The position numbers were made by a program, and so were the translations under genes. From Pseudomonadota bacterium (GTDB lineage Bacteria > Pseudomonadota > Alphaproteobacteria > Rhizobiales > Hyphomicrobiaceae): 16,460 nucleotides of DNA. This document shows, in pieces, positions 8,025 through 14,924 of the stretch (within the stretch, counting starts at the first letter, position 1; every line of letters starts with the position of its first letter). Below the pieces are notes generated by a model. The model was not told where the DNA came from, did no database searches, and worked only from the letters and a program-made list of their open reading frames with translations. The DNA lies in NCBI GenBank assembly GCA_023428365.1, contig JAEYYQ010000112.1, positions 1-16,460 on the forward strand, written 5' to 3'.

Positions 8025-9040
8025 ATGGCCGAAGTGCGCGGGGTTGAAACGTGTTCCAGTACAGTGATCACAACGTCATTGCCGCCGTTGAAATACGATT
8101 TCCTCGTGCTGGCGACCGGTGCGGTCGATGACGATTGGGAACCCCATGCGCCGGGTTTTAAAGCGCATCGAGGATGCCACTGAGATTCGTCGCCGTTTAC
8201 TGATTGCGTTTGAAAGGGCTGAGGTTCAGGCTGATGCCCGAAAGCGCCGCCAATTGCTGAACTTCGTCATAGTAGGGGGCGGCGCCACGGGTGTTGAGTT
8301 GGCCGGTGCCGCAGCCGAGATCGCTCGCTACGCCCTCGCCCGGGACTTTAGACACATCGATCCGCGCTCGTCGCGAATTTTTTTACTCGAAGCTGGTGGT
8401 CGGTTATTACCAGCGTTCCCCGATAATCTCAGTGCATACACGCAGTCCTCACTGAGCCGTATGGTGGTAACGGTCCTGACTGCTGTCTGGTCACCGGTTG
8501 CGATGCAGACGGTGTGATTCTGGGAAATGGCGAGCGAATTTTGGCCTCTACAGTCATTTGGGCAGCAGGAGTGCACGCCTCCCCAGCTGGCGAATGGATG
8601 AACGTCGAATGTGATCGCGCTGGCCGCTTTTCGGTGAATCCCGATCTCACGCTTCCTGGGCATCCCAACGTATTCGCGATCGGTGAAACCGCGGCAGTGT
8701 CTTGGCGTGGCCGCACGGTGTCTGGAATTGCTCCGGCCGCAAAGCAAATGGGGCATTACGTCGGGCAACGTATTGCAGCCCGGCTCAATGGCACTTCCCA
8801 TCGGGCCGCGTTCACCTACCGGCACACGGGAGATCTGCGACCAAGGTCGTAACTCAGCCGTTGTCTCGATTGGTCGGTTCCAGCTTAAGGGACGGATCGC
8901 GTGGCTCTCTTGGAGCATAGTTATATCTATTTTATGATTGGCGTCCGAAATACAGTCGCGTCGCATTGAATTGGAGCTGGCAGTATCTGACCTTGCAACG
9001 CGGCGCGCGGCTCGTTACCCGCCCATGGAAGCCAACGAAT
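8025..9040 (+). pseudogene. Type II NADH dehydrogenase (NDH-2), truncated with multiple frameshifts
   Basis: Joining three frames recovers much of an FAD-dependent NDH-2, the single-subunit respiratory NADH:quinone oxidoreductase. Pieces in order: MAEVRGVET...KYDFLVLATGA (8025-8125); DWEPHAPG; KRIEDATEIRRRLLIAFERA and NFVIVGGGATGVELAGAAAE (8161-8480), the NADH-binding GxGxxG fold; DGVILGNGERI...VIWAAGVHASP and PGHPNVFAIGETA (8481-8830); NSAVVSIGRF (8850-8900); MIGVRNTVA and LNWSWQYLTLQRGARLVT (8936-9013). The first roughly 80 residues, including the FAD dinucleotide motif, are missing. Breaks include an extra T near 8158, a lost G near 8480, and further shifts near 8835, 8925 and 8963. A conserved stretch after LATGA (HSYFGH in relatives) is also deleted. 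It is clearly nonfunctional. Confidence 0.85.
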
Positions 9041-9363
9041 GATAGGAAGCACGGACGTGCGAAACTGCCCCTGGGCTATGACAGCTGCCGCTTCTGAGAT
9101 AAACGGCCGCAGTTGCCGAAGCGCTGAGCGACCTTTCCCTGACAAACTTGTACGCGGCCGACGCCCCGTGGCCGGACGATACCCGCAATTCTCGCTAGCG
9201 AGTTTGGCGTGCATTGAAAAGCGTGAGCGTTTGAACAGCCGACGGGAGAATGCTGGATCTCCGGCGTCGCGAAGTTGGTCGAAGGTGCAGAGCGGCTTAA
9301 GACGGCGACAGTCGTCCACTCGCGGTTTCCAGGCAATGCTGACTAGACCGTGCTCTTTTTGGG
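9041..9363. other. Intergenic stretch, no recognised gene
   Basis: About 320 bases between the NDH-2 remnant and the exporter gene. Frames are open on both strands (for example minus 9076-9336), but none matches a family I know and no ribosome-binding site supports a start. It may be further eroded coding DNA. Confidence 0.45.
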
Positions 9364-10263
9364 TCAACCCCGCCTTGCGAGCAGAATGCCGAGGATTACA
9401 ATCGCGCCACCGGCGATCTGATGGGTGCCGAGCGATTCGTGTAGCACTAGCCAGGCAACGGACGCTGCTACAACCGGTTGAATAAGCAGCGTTAGTGACG
9501 AAAAGGAAGCTGGCAGCAGAGCGAGAGCATATACGATGAGTCCTTGTCCGCCGACATGGCAGACCCAGCCTAGAGCAGCAAGAATTAGCCAATCCGTGGC
9601 AGTGGTCGGCCAGAAGCTCGCCTCCCAGACGAGTGCGACAGGCAGCATGCATAATGCTGCCGATCCCGTAGTCCAGAGCATTGTCGTCAGTGTTGAGTAT
9701 CGCTCACGAAGCTGTGCCAGCGACAGCAAATAGCCTGAGTAGAAGATTGCAGCGAGGATAGCCACCACGTCACCGCCGGTGGTTCCGCTGGGTGCCGAGC
9801 CCGGTTTGCTGCCGAGAAGGATAACTCCGCCAATCGCTAAGGCAAGTGCCGCCATAAATCTGCGCGAGACGATGCTTCCAAATAGGAGCCAACTCCCGAG
9901 CACGACGAAGACTGGTGCAAGATTGGCCAGGAGCGTGGCGTTTGCAACCGAAGTCATGGTGATCGAAATATGCCAAGCGATCAGGTCGCCAGCGAGCATC
10001 GCGCCGGGAAAAATGAGTGCCAGCATATCGCGGAGGGAACTCGGACGTTCACGGACATGCGGATTGCTTTTGTGTGATAACCTCCACGCTAGCAGAGGCA
10101 GAAAAGCCAAACCCACCCGCCAGAACGCCGTCGAGACCGGCCCCAGTTCGGACAATCGGACGAAGATCGGCGATAGTCCAATCAGCAAGCCGCCGAGTAA
10201 AAGCGCAGGTAATGAGAGGCCTGTTGCACGGCCGATGGGTAGCTTAGCGATATTGTCCACCAT
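9364..10263 (-). CDS. EamA / DMT superfamily permease
   Basis: A 299-residue inner-membrane protein with about ten hydrophobic helices arranged as two EamA repeats (roughly residues 15-140 and 160-297). Repeat 1 shows GLSPIFVRLSELGPVSTAFW and repeat 2 the paired motif ending in LIQPVVAASVAWLVLHESLG, where a Pro and a Glu in the last helices are family hallmarks. Members export amino acids, metabolites or drugs by proton-coupled or uniport mechanisms; the substrate cannot be read from sequence. Full family length and no breaks. ATG 10263 gives MVDNIAKL; no strong ribosome site is seen. It stands alone, convergent with the NDH-2 remnant. Confidence 0.9.
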   Translation of the reverse strand: MVDNIAKLPIGRATGLSLPALLLGGLLIGLSPIFVRLSELGPVSTAFWRVGLAFLPLLAWRLSHKSNPHVRERPSSLRDMLALIFPGAMLAGDLIAWHISITMTSVANATLLANLAPVFVVLGSWLLFGSIVSRRFMAALALAIGGVILLGSKPGSAPSGTTGGDVVAILAAIFYSGYLLSLAQLRERYSTLTTMLWTTGSAALCMLPVALVWEASFWPTTATDWLILAALGWVCHVGGQGLIVYALALLPASFSSLTLLIQPVVAASVAWLVLHESLGTHQIAGGAIVILGILLARRG

Positions 10264-10486
10264 GTCTCATGAAGGCCGTCTAGCGGGCATACCGCTGATG
10301 ATTCTGTCAAGGACGAGACTGTGTTGGCCAAGTTACCCAACGTCTGATCAATCGCGCGACCGGTGATTTATAGGCGAGCGCTTTTTGAGGGCGCTGGCGT
10401 CTCCAACGCACCAACGGGGCCTTTGATCGCTCTTGCGTGCACTGAGTGGCATTTTGGGAATATTAGTTCACACTGCCTCTCCGGGG

Positions 10487-10846
10487 CTAGCGGACGGCGT
10501 GGCAACCGGGATCACCAAGATCAACATCGCGGAAACCGACCACGGGGTAGTCTATCCAGGCGGCTCCTTTTCGCTCCCGTAAGCGCCAATCGAGATACTG
10601 GTCTCTCTGGAACGTCCGGCGGCCGTCGAAGAGAAACGCTCCTGCGTCTTGGTCTGACAGCGCAAGGCGCACCTTGTGCCGTACAAGCCTCCGTCGGCGA
10701 GCTTCGCGGACCGAGCGCATCGCATCGGACGTCGCGGTTTCGGTAAGGCGCCTGCAGACGTTCTCGCGAGCAACGATCTTCTGCAAAGCATCATCAACGG
10801 CGTCACAAGCACCAAGATCGAAGCACAGCTGCGGTTCTTCTGACAT
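10487..10846 (-). CDS. Hypothetical protein after the serine recombinase
   Basis: A 119-residue, charged, soluble protein (MSEEPQLCFDLGACDAVDDA to GDPGCHAVR). It starts 15 bases after the recombinase stop, with GAGG about 9 bases before ATG 10846, so it is probably the last gene of the par-recombinase operon. Residues 1-60 look helical and Arg-rich (EARRRRLVRHKVR), followed by a segment with FLFDGRRTFQRDQYLDWRL. I recognise no domain. The aromatic/acidic pattern is unlike random GC-rich frames, supporting real coding, but function is unknown; a recombination accessory or cargo role is only a guess from position. Confidence 0.55.
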   Translation of the reverse strand: MSEEPQLCFDLGACDAVDDALQKIVARENVCRRLTETATSDAMRSVREARRRRLVRHKVRLALSDQDAGAFLFDGRRTFQRDQYLDWRLRERKGAAWIDYPVVGFRDVDLGDPGCHAVR

Positions 10847-10861
10847 CGATGGTGCCCTCGA

Positions 10862-11422
10862 TTATGCGGCTTTGGTGTTCCCCGCTTCGCGCAGCACACG
10901 GAACACGCTGCTCTCACCGATCTGCAGTGTCCTGGCGATTTCGGCAGGCCCCTTTCCGGCCGCCTTCAGCTCAAGCACTTTGGCGCGCGGAACCGTGGGC
11001 TTGCGGCCCTTATAGATACCTTTGGCCTTCGCCGCCTGGATGCCTTCCCTCTGACGTTCCAGGATCAAATCGCGCTCGAACTCTGCCACCGATCCGAGCA
11101 CGCCGAGCATCAATTTACCGGTCGGCGAACTCGTATCCAAACCCATGTTCAGGATGCGTAGCGAAGCACCCTTCGCCACGATCTTGTCGTGGATCTCCAT
11201 CAGGTCGCGGACGGAGCGTGCCAGCCGATCGATCTTGGTGACCGTCAGGACGTCGCCCGGCCGGATGAACTCCAGCAGCAGCGCCAGCTCATCCCGGCCT
11301 TCCTGCGAGGCGCCGGAGCGCTTTTCTTCGCGGATCATCTCGCAGCCCGCCGCCAGCAGAGCATCGCGCTGAACGTCGAGGTTCTGGTCGGTAGTGCTGA
11401 CCCTGGCGTATCCATAGATCAT
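10862..11422 (-). CDS. Serine recombinase, resolvase/invertase family
   Basis: A 186-residue small serine recombinase, the normal length for Tn3-type resolvases and Pin/Hin invertases. The catalytic Ser is residue 9 in YGYARVSTTDQ. The active-site arginine region follows (IDRLARSVRDL), then the E-helix dimer region (GKLMLGVLGSVAEFERDLIL) and a C-terminal helix-turn-helix (KGPAEIARTLQIGESSVFRV). It cuts and rejoins DNA through a 5'-phosphoserine bond. In an operon with parA and its partner, the most economical role is resolving multimers of a plasmid-like replicon, but no paired res-site repeats were found and no transposon ends are visible. It begins 14 bases after the stop of the membrane/coiled-coil gene. 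Confidence 0.92.
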   Translation of the reverse strand: MIYGYARVSTTDQNLDVQRDALLAAGCEMIREEKRSGASQEGRDELALLLEFIRPGDVLTVTKIDRLARSVRDLMEIHDKIVAKGASLRILNMGLDTSSPTGKLMLGVLGSVAEFERDLILERQREGIQAAKAKGIYKGRKPTVPRAKVLELKAAGKGPAEIARTLQIGESSVFRVLREAGNTKAA

Positions 11423-11436
11423 TGTGACACCCCCTG

Positions 11437-12471
11437 TTACGTTGCAGCAATTGCCGGGCGCCAGCCGACGCCGCGCAACTGACTTCCGTCCACCTCAAGT
11501 CCTGCCTTATCAAACAGATCGCTGAGCTGGGAGCCGATCGCATCGATTGGCAGCGGCTCGATACCGTTACGTTTGCACCAGCCGAGGTACGCTCGGCACA
11601 TATCGGCAAGCGATACGGTCCCATCTGGGTCGGCAACGAACGTGTCGGCTGCGAATTTTGCCGCTTCTCCCCGGGCTGTTCGTCGTGAAACGTTCGTCGG
11701 CGCCTCATTGGCGACAATGCCAGCCGCCACGGCTTTCTGAGGGTGCGCCGCAAACGCCACCAGCGCCGCACCCAAGACGTTTACCGCGATGCTGAGTAGT
11801 CCCGCTAAGATCAGGTCGAGCACCCATCCTTCAATACCGAACCGATCGGCTAGAGGGCTGGCTGATCCAGGGAGCACGATCCCAGCCAGGACAGTCCGCG
11901 CACCCTCAAGTTCTTCTGCCGCCGCAGCGCGCGTTGCGGTGAGTTCCTGGTGAGCGCTGTCGAGTTCCTGCTTGGCCGTAAGTACCTGCTGCTCCAGCAG
12001 CGCCCGGCAGTGCGCAACACATCCGCGCTCGGAGGCTTTTTCCAAAACAGCGCTGTCGGCCGCAGATTTGGCCGCCACAGCCCGATCGAGCCTGGAGGTG
12101 GTCTGGATGCCCGCGAGCCGCGCTTCGGCCTCCCTGACGCTCTGAGCGGCCTTCTTGCGCGCTTCAGCTTTCTCAGTCAGCGGAGCCTGCCTCGCATCGC
12201 GCATGATCACCGTGCGCTCAGCCGTCGTCACAACTTGATAAGTTTCACCGGCAACGAGGGCCAGGACAAGACAAAGCGCCAGACCAATTCGTCGGTTGAC
12301 CCAGCAACGGACGATGACGGCTGATCCGACAACGACGCCAGCCCCCATGCAGATGATGACCAGCGCCATCGGGGTGCCGTAGCCACCATTTGACATAACG
12401 GAGTTGTGGGCAACAGCGGCGACAATGGCCGCTCCGAGGACGCCCGCGATTGGTTTAAGAAGTTCCCCCAT
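11437..12471 (-). CDS. Membrane protein with long coiled coil and C-terminal soluble domain, in the par operon
   Basis: I do not recognise this 344-residue protein as a named family. Visible parts: hydrophobic segment 5-22 (weak), membrane helices at about 35-57 and 61-78, a long Ala/Glu/Lys-rich coiled coil at about 95-195 with a CVAHC turn (Cys 151 and 155) that suggests a helical hairpin, a further membrane helix at 215-241, and a folded tail (275-340) with VSLADMCRAYLGWCKRNG and GWRP. The tail resembles the winged-helix-like C-terminal domain of D5/phage-type primases, an inference only. The start is ATG 12471, because AAAGG precedes it; this overlaps the RHH gene end by 17 bases, so translation is probably coupled. 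An upstream TTG at 12501 is less likely. Position suggests membrane anchoring of, or signalling from, the partition complex. Confidence 0.75.
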   Translation of the reverse strand: MGELLKPIAGVLGAAIVAAVAHNSVMSNGGYGTPMALVIICMGAGVVVGSAVIVRCWVNRRIGLALCLVLALVAGETYQVVTTAERTVIMRDARQAPLTEKAEARKKAAQSVREAEARLAGIQTTSRLDRAVAAKSAADSAVLEKASERGCVAHCRALLEQQVLTAKQELDSAHQELTATRAAAAEELEGARTVLAGIVLPGSASPLADRFGIEGWVLDLILAGLLSIAVNVLGAALVAFAAHPQKAVAAGIVANEAPTNVSRRTARGEAAKFAADTFVADPDGTVSLADMCRAYLGWCKRNGIEPLPIDAIGSQLSDLFDKAGLEVDGSQLRGVGWRPAIAAT

Positions 12472-12760
12472 CCAGCCCTTTCGCCTCTTTCCAAAGATCA
12501 AAAGCTTCTTCGAGGACGTCCGCGATCGAAATGTCGTGTTGCTTCGCCATGGCCTTCACCTCATCGTGGAACGCTGGGGAACACCGAAATCCCATCTGAT
12601 GAGTGCGCACCGCGCCGCGCTTGCGCTGCTTCTTGGTAAGCTGGGTGCGTTTTTCTTTCCGGCGCCGCTCGTCGAGGGCCTTGCGTTGGTCCTCTTTCTT
12701 GGGCCGCATCGAGGCCAAAAACTCGCGGATCGTCTTGTCTTCTTCGGCGTCTGTGCTCAT
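12455..12760 (-). CDS. RHH-type partition partner (ParG/ParB-like) of ParA
   Basis: A 101-residue protein whose ATG (12760) overlaps the parA stop as ATGA, a typical coupled pair. Residues 1-50 are highly charged and probably disordered (KKEDQRKALDERRRKEKR), and residues 54-95 fit a ribbon-helix-helix fold: HQMGFRCSPAFHDEVKAMAK, then ISIADVLEEAFDLWKEA. A basic flexible arm plus an RHH domain encoded directly after a small ParA is the layout of ParG/Omega-type centromere-binding proteins, which bind parS repeats, repress the operon and stimulate ParA. The likely binding sites are the ATGCNTAAGCAT repeats at 13421-13546. The fold is inferred, not shown by a search. Confidence 0.75.
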   Translation of the reverse strand: MSTDAEEDKTIREFLASMRPKKEDQRKALDERRRKEKRTQLTKKQRKRGAVRTHQMGFRCSPAFHDEVKAMAKQHDISIADVLEEAFDLWKEAKGLDGGTS

Positions 12761-13398
12761 GCGGCGTGCTCCTTCGCCGCTTTCTGGATTGATGTCAGGA
12801 TTTCGCTCCAGAGGCCGTCGATCTCTTTCCCGGCACCCTTCGCATCCTTTTCGGCGCCGGTTTTCCCGGCGATCGCAGCGTTGATGTAGGCAACGCGATG
12901 CTGGACCGCGCAATCAGCGATCGGAACGTTCCACGAGAAAATTTCGGAGCGGATGTTCTCGACGAGGTTCTTGTCGCGCTGACCGGCATCATTGAGAACG
13001 ATCAGGAAGGGCTTGTGCAGATCCTGGCACAACGTAATGCAGTCTCGCGAGGCACCGAGGTCGAAGCCTGATGCGCGCATCGGGATGACCACGAAATCGC
13101 ATGTCTGGATGCAGTCTTCGGTGACCAGCAAGGAACCCGGAGGTCCATCAAAGAACACGAAGTCGTAATCTCTGGTCAGCATTAGGGCTTCGGCCGCGTC
13201 GCTGGCGAGGTCGGCGCCGGTCAGCAGGTTCGGGTTCGATGGCGAGCCGCGGCGGCGATACCAATCCGACAACGAGCCCTGCGGGTCCAAGTCGCAAATA
13301 GCCACCTTCCCGTCCATGGCAGCGCGAACAGCAAGGCAACTGGTTAGTGTTGTCTTGCCTGTACCACCCTTCGCATTTAAGGCGCCGATGAAGCGCAT
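12757..13398 (-). CDS. parA: ParA-family partition ATPase
   Basis: A 213-residue Walker-type ATPase: deviant Walker A KGGTGKTT at 10-17 (signature Lys 10), switch motif DLDPQGS at 36-42 and Walker B FVFFDGPP at 80-87. It lacks the N-terminal DNA-binding domain of large ParA proteins, so it is of the small (type Ib) class, which pairs with RHH-type centromere binders such as the one encoded next. ATP-dependent dimers bind nucleoid DNA and move the parS complex. ATG 13398 has GGAGG 8 bases upstream. A sigma70-like promoter (TTGATA-N18-TATGCT) lies just upstream inside the repeat array, implying autorepression. The gene is intact and marks this region as derived from a plasmid or a self-maintaining integrative element. 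Confidence 0.92.
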   Translation of the reverse strand: MRFIGALNAKGGTGKTTLTSCLAVRAAMDGKVAICDLDPQGSLSDWYRRRGSPSNPNLLTGADLASDAAEALMLTRDYDFVFFDGPPGSLLVTEDCIQTCDFVVIPMRASGFDLGASRDCITLCQDLHKPFLIVLNDAGQRDKNLVENIRSEIFSWNVPIADCAVQHRVAYINAAIAGKTGAEKDAKGAGKEIDGLWSEILTSIQKAAKEHAA

Positions 13399-13420
13399 AG
13401 CCTATGCCTCCCTCGATTGA

Positions 13421-13546
13421 ATGCTTAAGCATACTGCATATGCCTAAGCGTTATCAATGCATAAGCATAAAATTTATGCCTAAGCATTCCAGGAAACGCC
13501 GGACTGACGGGCTTTTCCGTCGAGTGGGCGGAAAATGCCTAAGCAT
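13421..13546. repeat. Array of five ATGCNTAAGCAT repeats: candidate parS / operator
   Basis: Near-palindromic 12-mers lie at 13421-13432 (ATGCTTAAGCAT, a perfect palindrome), 13440-13451 (ATGCCTAAGCGT), 13457-13468 (ATGCATAAGCAT), 13476-13487 (ATGCCTAAGCAT) and 13535-13546 (ATGCCTAAGCAT). The first four start 17-19 bases apart, close to two helical turns, so bound proteins would lie on nearly one face. The array covers the parA promoter. By analogy with parFG/omega systems, the RHH partner would bind here both for partition and repression. Confidence 0.8.
13428..13457 (-). promoter_or_regulatory. Sigma70-like promoter of the par operon
   Basis: On the minus strand TTGATA (13457-13452) and TATGCT (13433-13428) are 18 bases apart, giving a predicted start near 13421 and a leader of about 22 bases before parA. 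The -10 box overlaps the first ATGCNTAAGCAT repeat and the -35 box touches the third. Confidence 0.55.
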
Positions 13547-13563
13547 TTCACAAGCTCGCTCTA

Positions 13564-13713
13564 GGGGGTAGTGGGGTAGGTAACCCAGGGGGTAGATGCC
13601 GGGGTTGCTCCTAAAAAGCCAGCAGCCTCAAGGAGACTTATCCACAAGTGCTCCACAGCCTGCCCGCGCGCCGCAATGATTGCTCTGGTTCGCGCCGGAA
13701 GGGGGGGGTAGAT
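13564..13713 (+). other. Candidate plasmid-type origin region (DnaA box, G-rich repeats)
   Basis: This segment between parA and the Bro-N gene has no coding frame I believe in. It holds a perfect DnaA box, TTATCCACA, at 13638-13646, and a repeated G-rich word: GGGGGTAG at 13564-13571, GGGGTAG at 13573-13579, GGGGGTAGAT at 13588-13597 and again at 13704-13713. The first block has four runs of at least four G within about 50 bases and could fold as a G-quadruplex. Neighbouring parA, RHH and parS-like repeats make an origin plausible, but no replication initiator gene is present in the window and no clear AT-rich melting region is seen. Confidence 0.4.
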
Positions 13714-13718
13714 AACTT

Positions 13719-14087
13719 CTACACCCCTTCGCTCGTCGTCATCCAGCGTCCGGTCTTGCGAATCTGAGGCAGGATCTCGTGCCGGATCTTGTGCCAGATC
13801 GCTTTCGCCTCCGGCTTACGGCTCTTGAACACCAGATCCCATACGCCGCCTTCGTTGATAAAGAGCTGACTTGTGCTCCCGGAGCTGATATTGGTAATAC
13901 CGATGTCAGCTTTTTCACTGTCAGCTAACCTGCTTACGGCATCGCTGACATTTGTGATTTCCAGCCGATCGCAGATATCGTTCGCACAGAACCACTCCTT
14001 GCCTTCCGCATCGATGTGGATGCGAATGCTGTGCCCGTCGAAGTTGAAAACTGAGGTCTTGCCCAGGGGCGTCAGAAACTCTGACAC
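13719..14087 (-). CDS. Bro-N (antirepressor-type) domain protein
   Basis: A protein of about 122 residues made almost only of a Bro-N domain, the DNA-binding fold shared by phage antirepressors and baculovirus BRO proteins. Diagnostic parts are TSVFNFDGHSIRIHIDAEGK, EWFCANDICDRLEI and, near the end, LFINEGGVWDLVFKSRKPEA then HEILPQIRKTG. The usual C-terminal ANT or KilA-C domain is absent. The start is uncertain: GTG 14087 sits right where homology begins, with only GAAGG directly adjacent; the frame remains open further upstream to 14537, but that part is antisense to the zinc-ribbon gene and not credible. It is divergent from that gene, on the element's plasmid-like segment, and may regulate element functions. 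Confidence 0.75.
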   Translation of the reverse strand: MSEFLTPLGKTSVFNFDGHSIRIHIDAEGKEWFCANDICDRLEITNVSDAVSRLADSEKADIGITNISSGSTSQLFINEGGVWDLVFKSRKPEAKAIWHKIRHEILPQIRKTGRWMTTSEGV

Positions 14088-14138
14088 CCTTCGCCGCGGA
14101 GGATTGACCGCGGTTGATGTTCCTGCTTTGTTCGCATC

Positions 14139-14486
14139 ATGCGAGACACAGCCAAGGAAGACGAAGCATGGTATCGGCCGCTCCCGAGAGACGGGGAATG
14201 GCGGAAGTGCACGTTCCGGCGCATCGTCGAGGAAGGTTATCGCGTTCAACTGCGCTGCGGCTTCTGCCAGCGCTACGTCCTGATCCCCGTCGATGAGTTC
14301 CTGGCCGAAACCGGCCTGACGCTCGACACCCCGATCCGATCGATTGACCGACGCCTGCGTTGCAGTTGGTGCGGGCGCAAACGCGCCGACTGCGTCAGCG
14401 AACACTACGGCATTCATCGGCAGGCGCCGGGGCGCTACGACAGCGCTGTCGGCAGGCCGGAGAGCGACAGGCCGAAGCGCGAGTAG
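14139..14486 (+). CDS. Small zinc-ribbon hypothetical protein
   Basis: A 115-residue protein with two paired-cysteine knuckles, LRCGFCQRY (Cys 40, 43) and LRCSWCGRKRADC (Cys 75, 78, 85), 32 residues apart, fitting a zinc ribbon. A basic, Pro-rich tail follows. ATG 14139 gives MRDTAKEDEAWYRPLPRDGE; no ribosome-binding site is obvious, and a weak TTGACC at 14105-14110 would place transcription very near the start. I do not know a function. Placement opposite the Bro-N gene in a plasmid-like segment suggests a nucleic-acid-related accessory role, but this is only inference. Confidence 0.7.
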   Translation: MRDTAKEDEAWYRPLPRDGEWRKCTFRRIVEEGYRVQLRCGFCQRYVLIPVDEFLAETGLTLDTPIRSIDRRLRCSWCGRKRADCVSEHYGIHRQAPGRYDSAVGRPESDRPKRE

Positions 14487-14571
14487 GCCGAAGCCGGAAT
14501 TCCGGCATCGGAACAACTTCAAGGGGTTAGCCTCCATGTTCGAAATAGAATATCGGCCGAAACACGAAAAA

Positions 14572-14924
14572 CCCTCGTGATCAGCTATGGCCTACCGGTC
14601 ACGAGGGCTGCTTGAACCTGTCCCGAGGAGAGACGGCGGTACAACCGGCCAGCCCGGAATAGGTTCCGTGCTGATGAATTTTGCGATGGAAACCCTCGTG
14701 ACCCTGGTCAGATCACGAGGGCAAAGCGTGAGGACATCCCATGTCGTTCCTGTCGAGAGACGGGAACGATTATACAACCCGGATACGGGCGCGCGGGTTC
14801 CCATACAACTCTCCGAAGGAGCAGCATCGAAACCCTTCAATGTCGATGGAATTTAGAGAGCGCAATTTTACGATCTCTACATACAACTCGGCGGATATCC
14901 AGAGCGTCCAATTTTGGAGGCTCT
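14572..14924 (+). repeat. Modular array of paired hairpins with TACAAC boxes (possible structured RNA leader)
   Basis: Unit A: CCCTCGTGA/TCACGAGGG hairpin (14572-14607), CTGTC/GACGG hairpin (14618-14636), box TACAACC at 14640. Unit B repeats this: the same 9-bp arms at 14693-14721, a 10-bp stem with a GAGA tetraloop at 14745-14768, box at 14773. Then a box at 14804. Unit C: CATCGA/TCGATG (14825-14848), TAGAGA/TCTCTA (14854-14879), box at 14882. Unit D: AGAGC-G-TCCAA/TTGGA-G-GCTCT (14901-14924), with a further box at 15012 next to the ligase start. The boxes fall in different reading frames, so the repetition is at nucleic-acid level. A conserved T.G pair and the GAGA loop favour a plus-strand RNA. 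Two short frames (14587-14856 and 14741-14926) overlap it and cannot be excluded as genes. Confidence 0.6.

Noticed and set aside
10862..11422. Serine recombinase as part of a Tn3-type transposon
   Set aside because: No transposase, no 38-bp terminal repeats and no res site seen; it sits inside the par operon.
14088..14537. Long N-terminal extension of the Bro-N protein to 14537
   Set aside because: The extension is exactly antisense to the zinc-ribbon gene, is low-complexity and lies outside the Bro-N homology.
14667..14725. Hammerhead-ribozyme-like words CTGATGA ... GAAAC followed by a perfect 9-bp hairpin
   Set aside because: Stem II would be only a couple of weak pairs and the closing G-C is absent; after the hairpin the required UH is CA. 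The core does not assemble.
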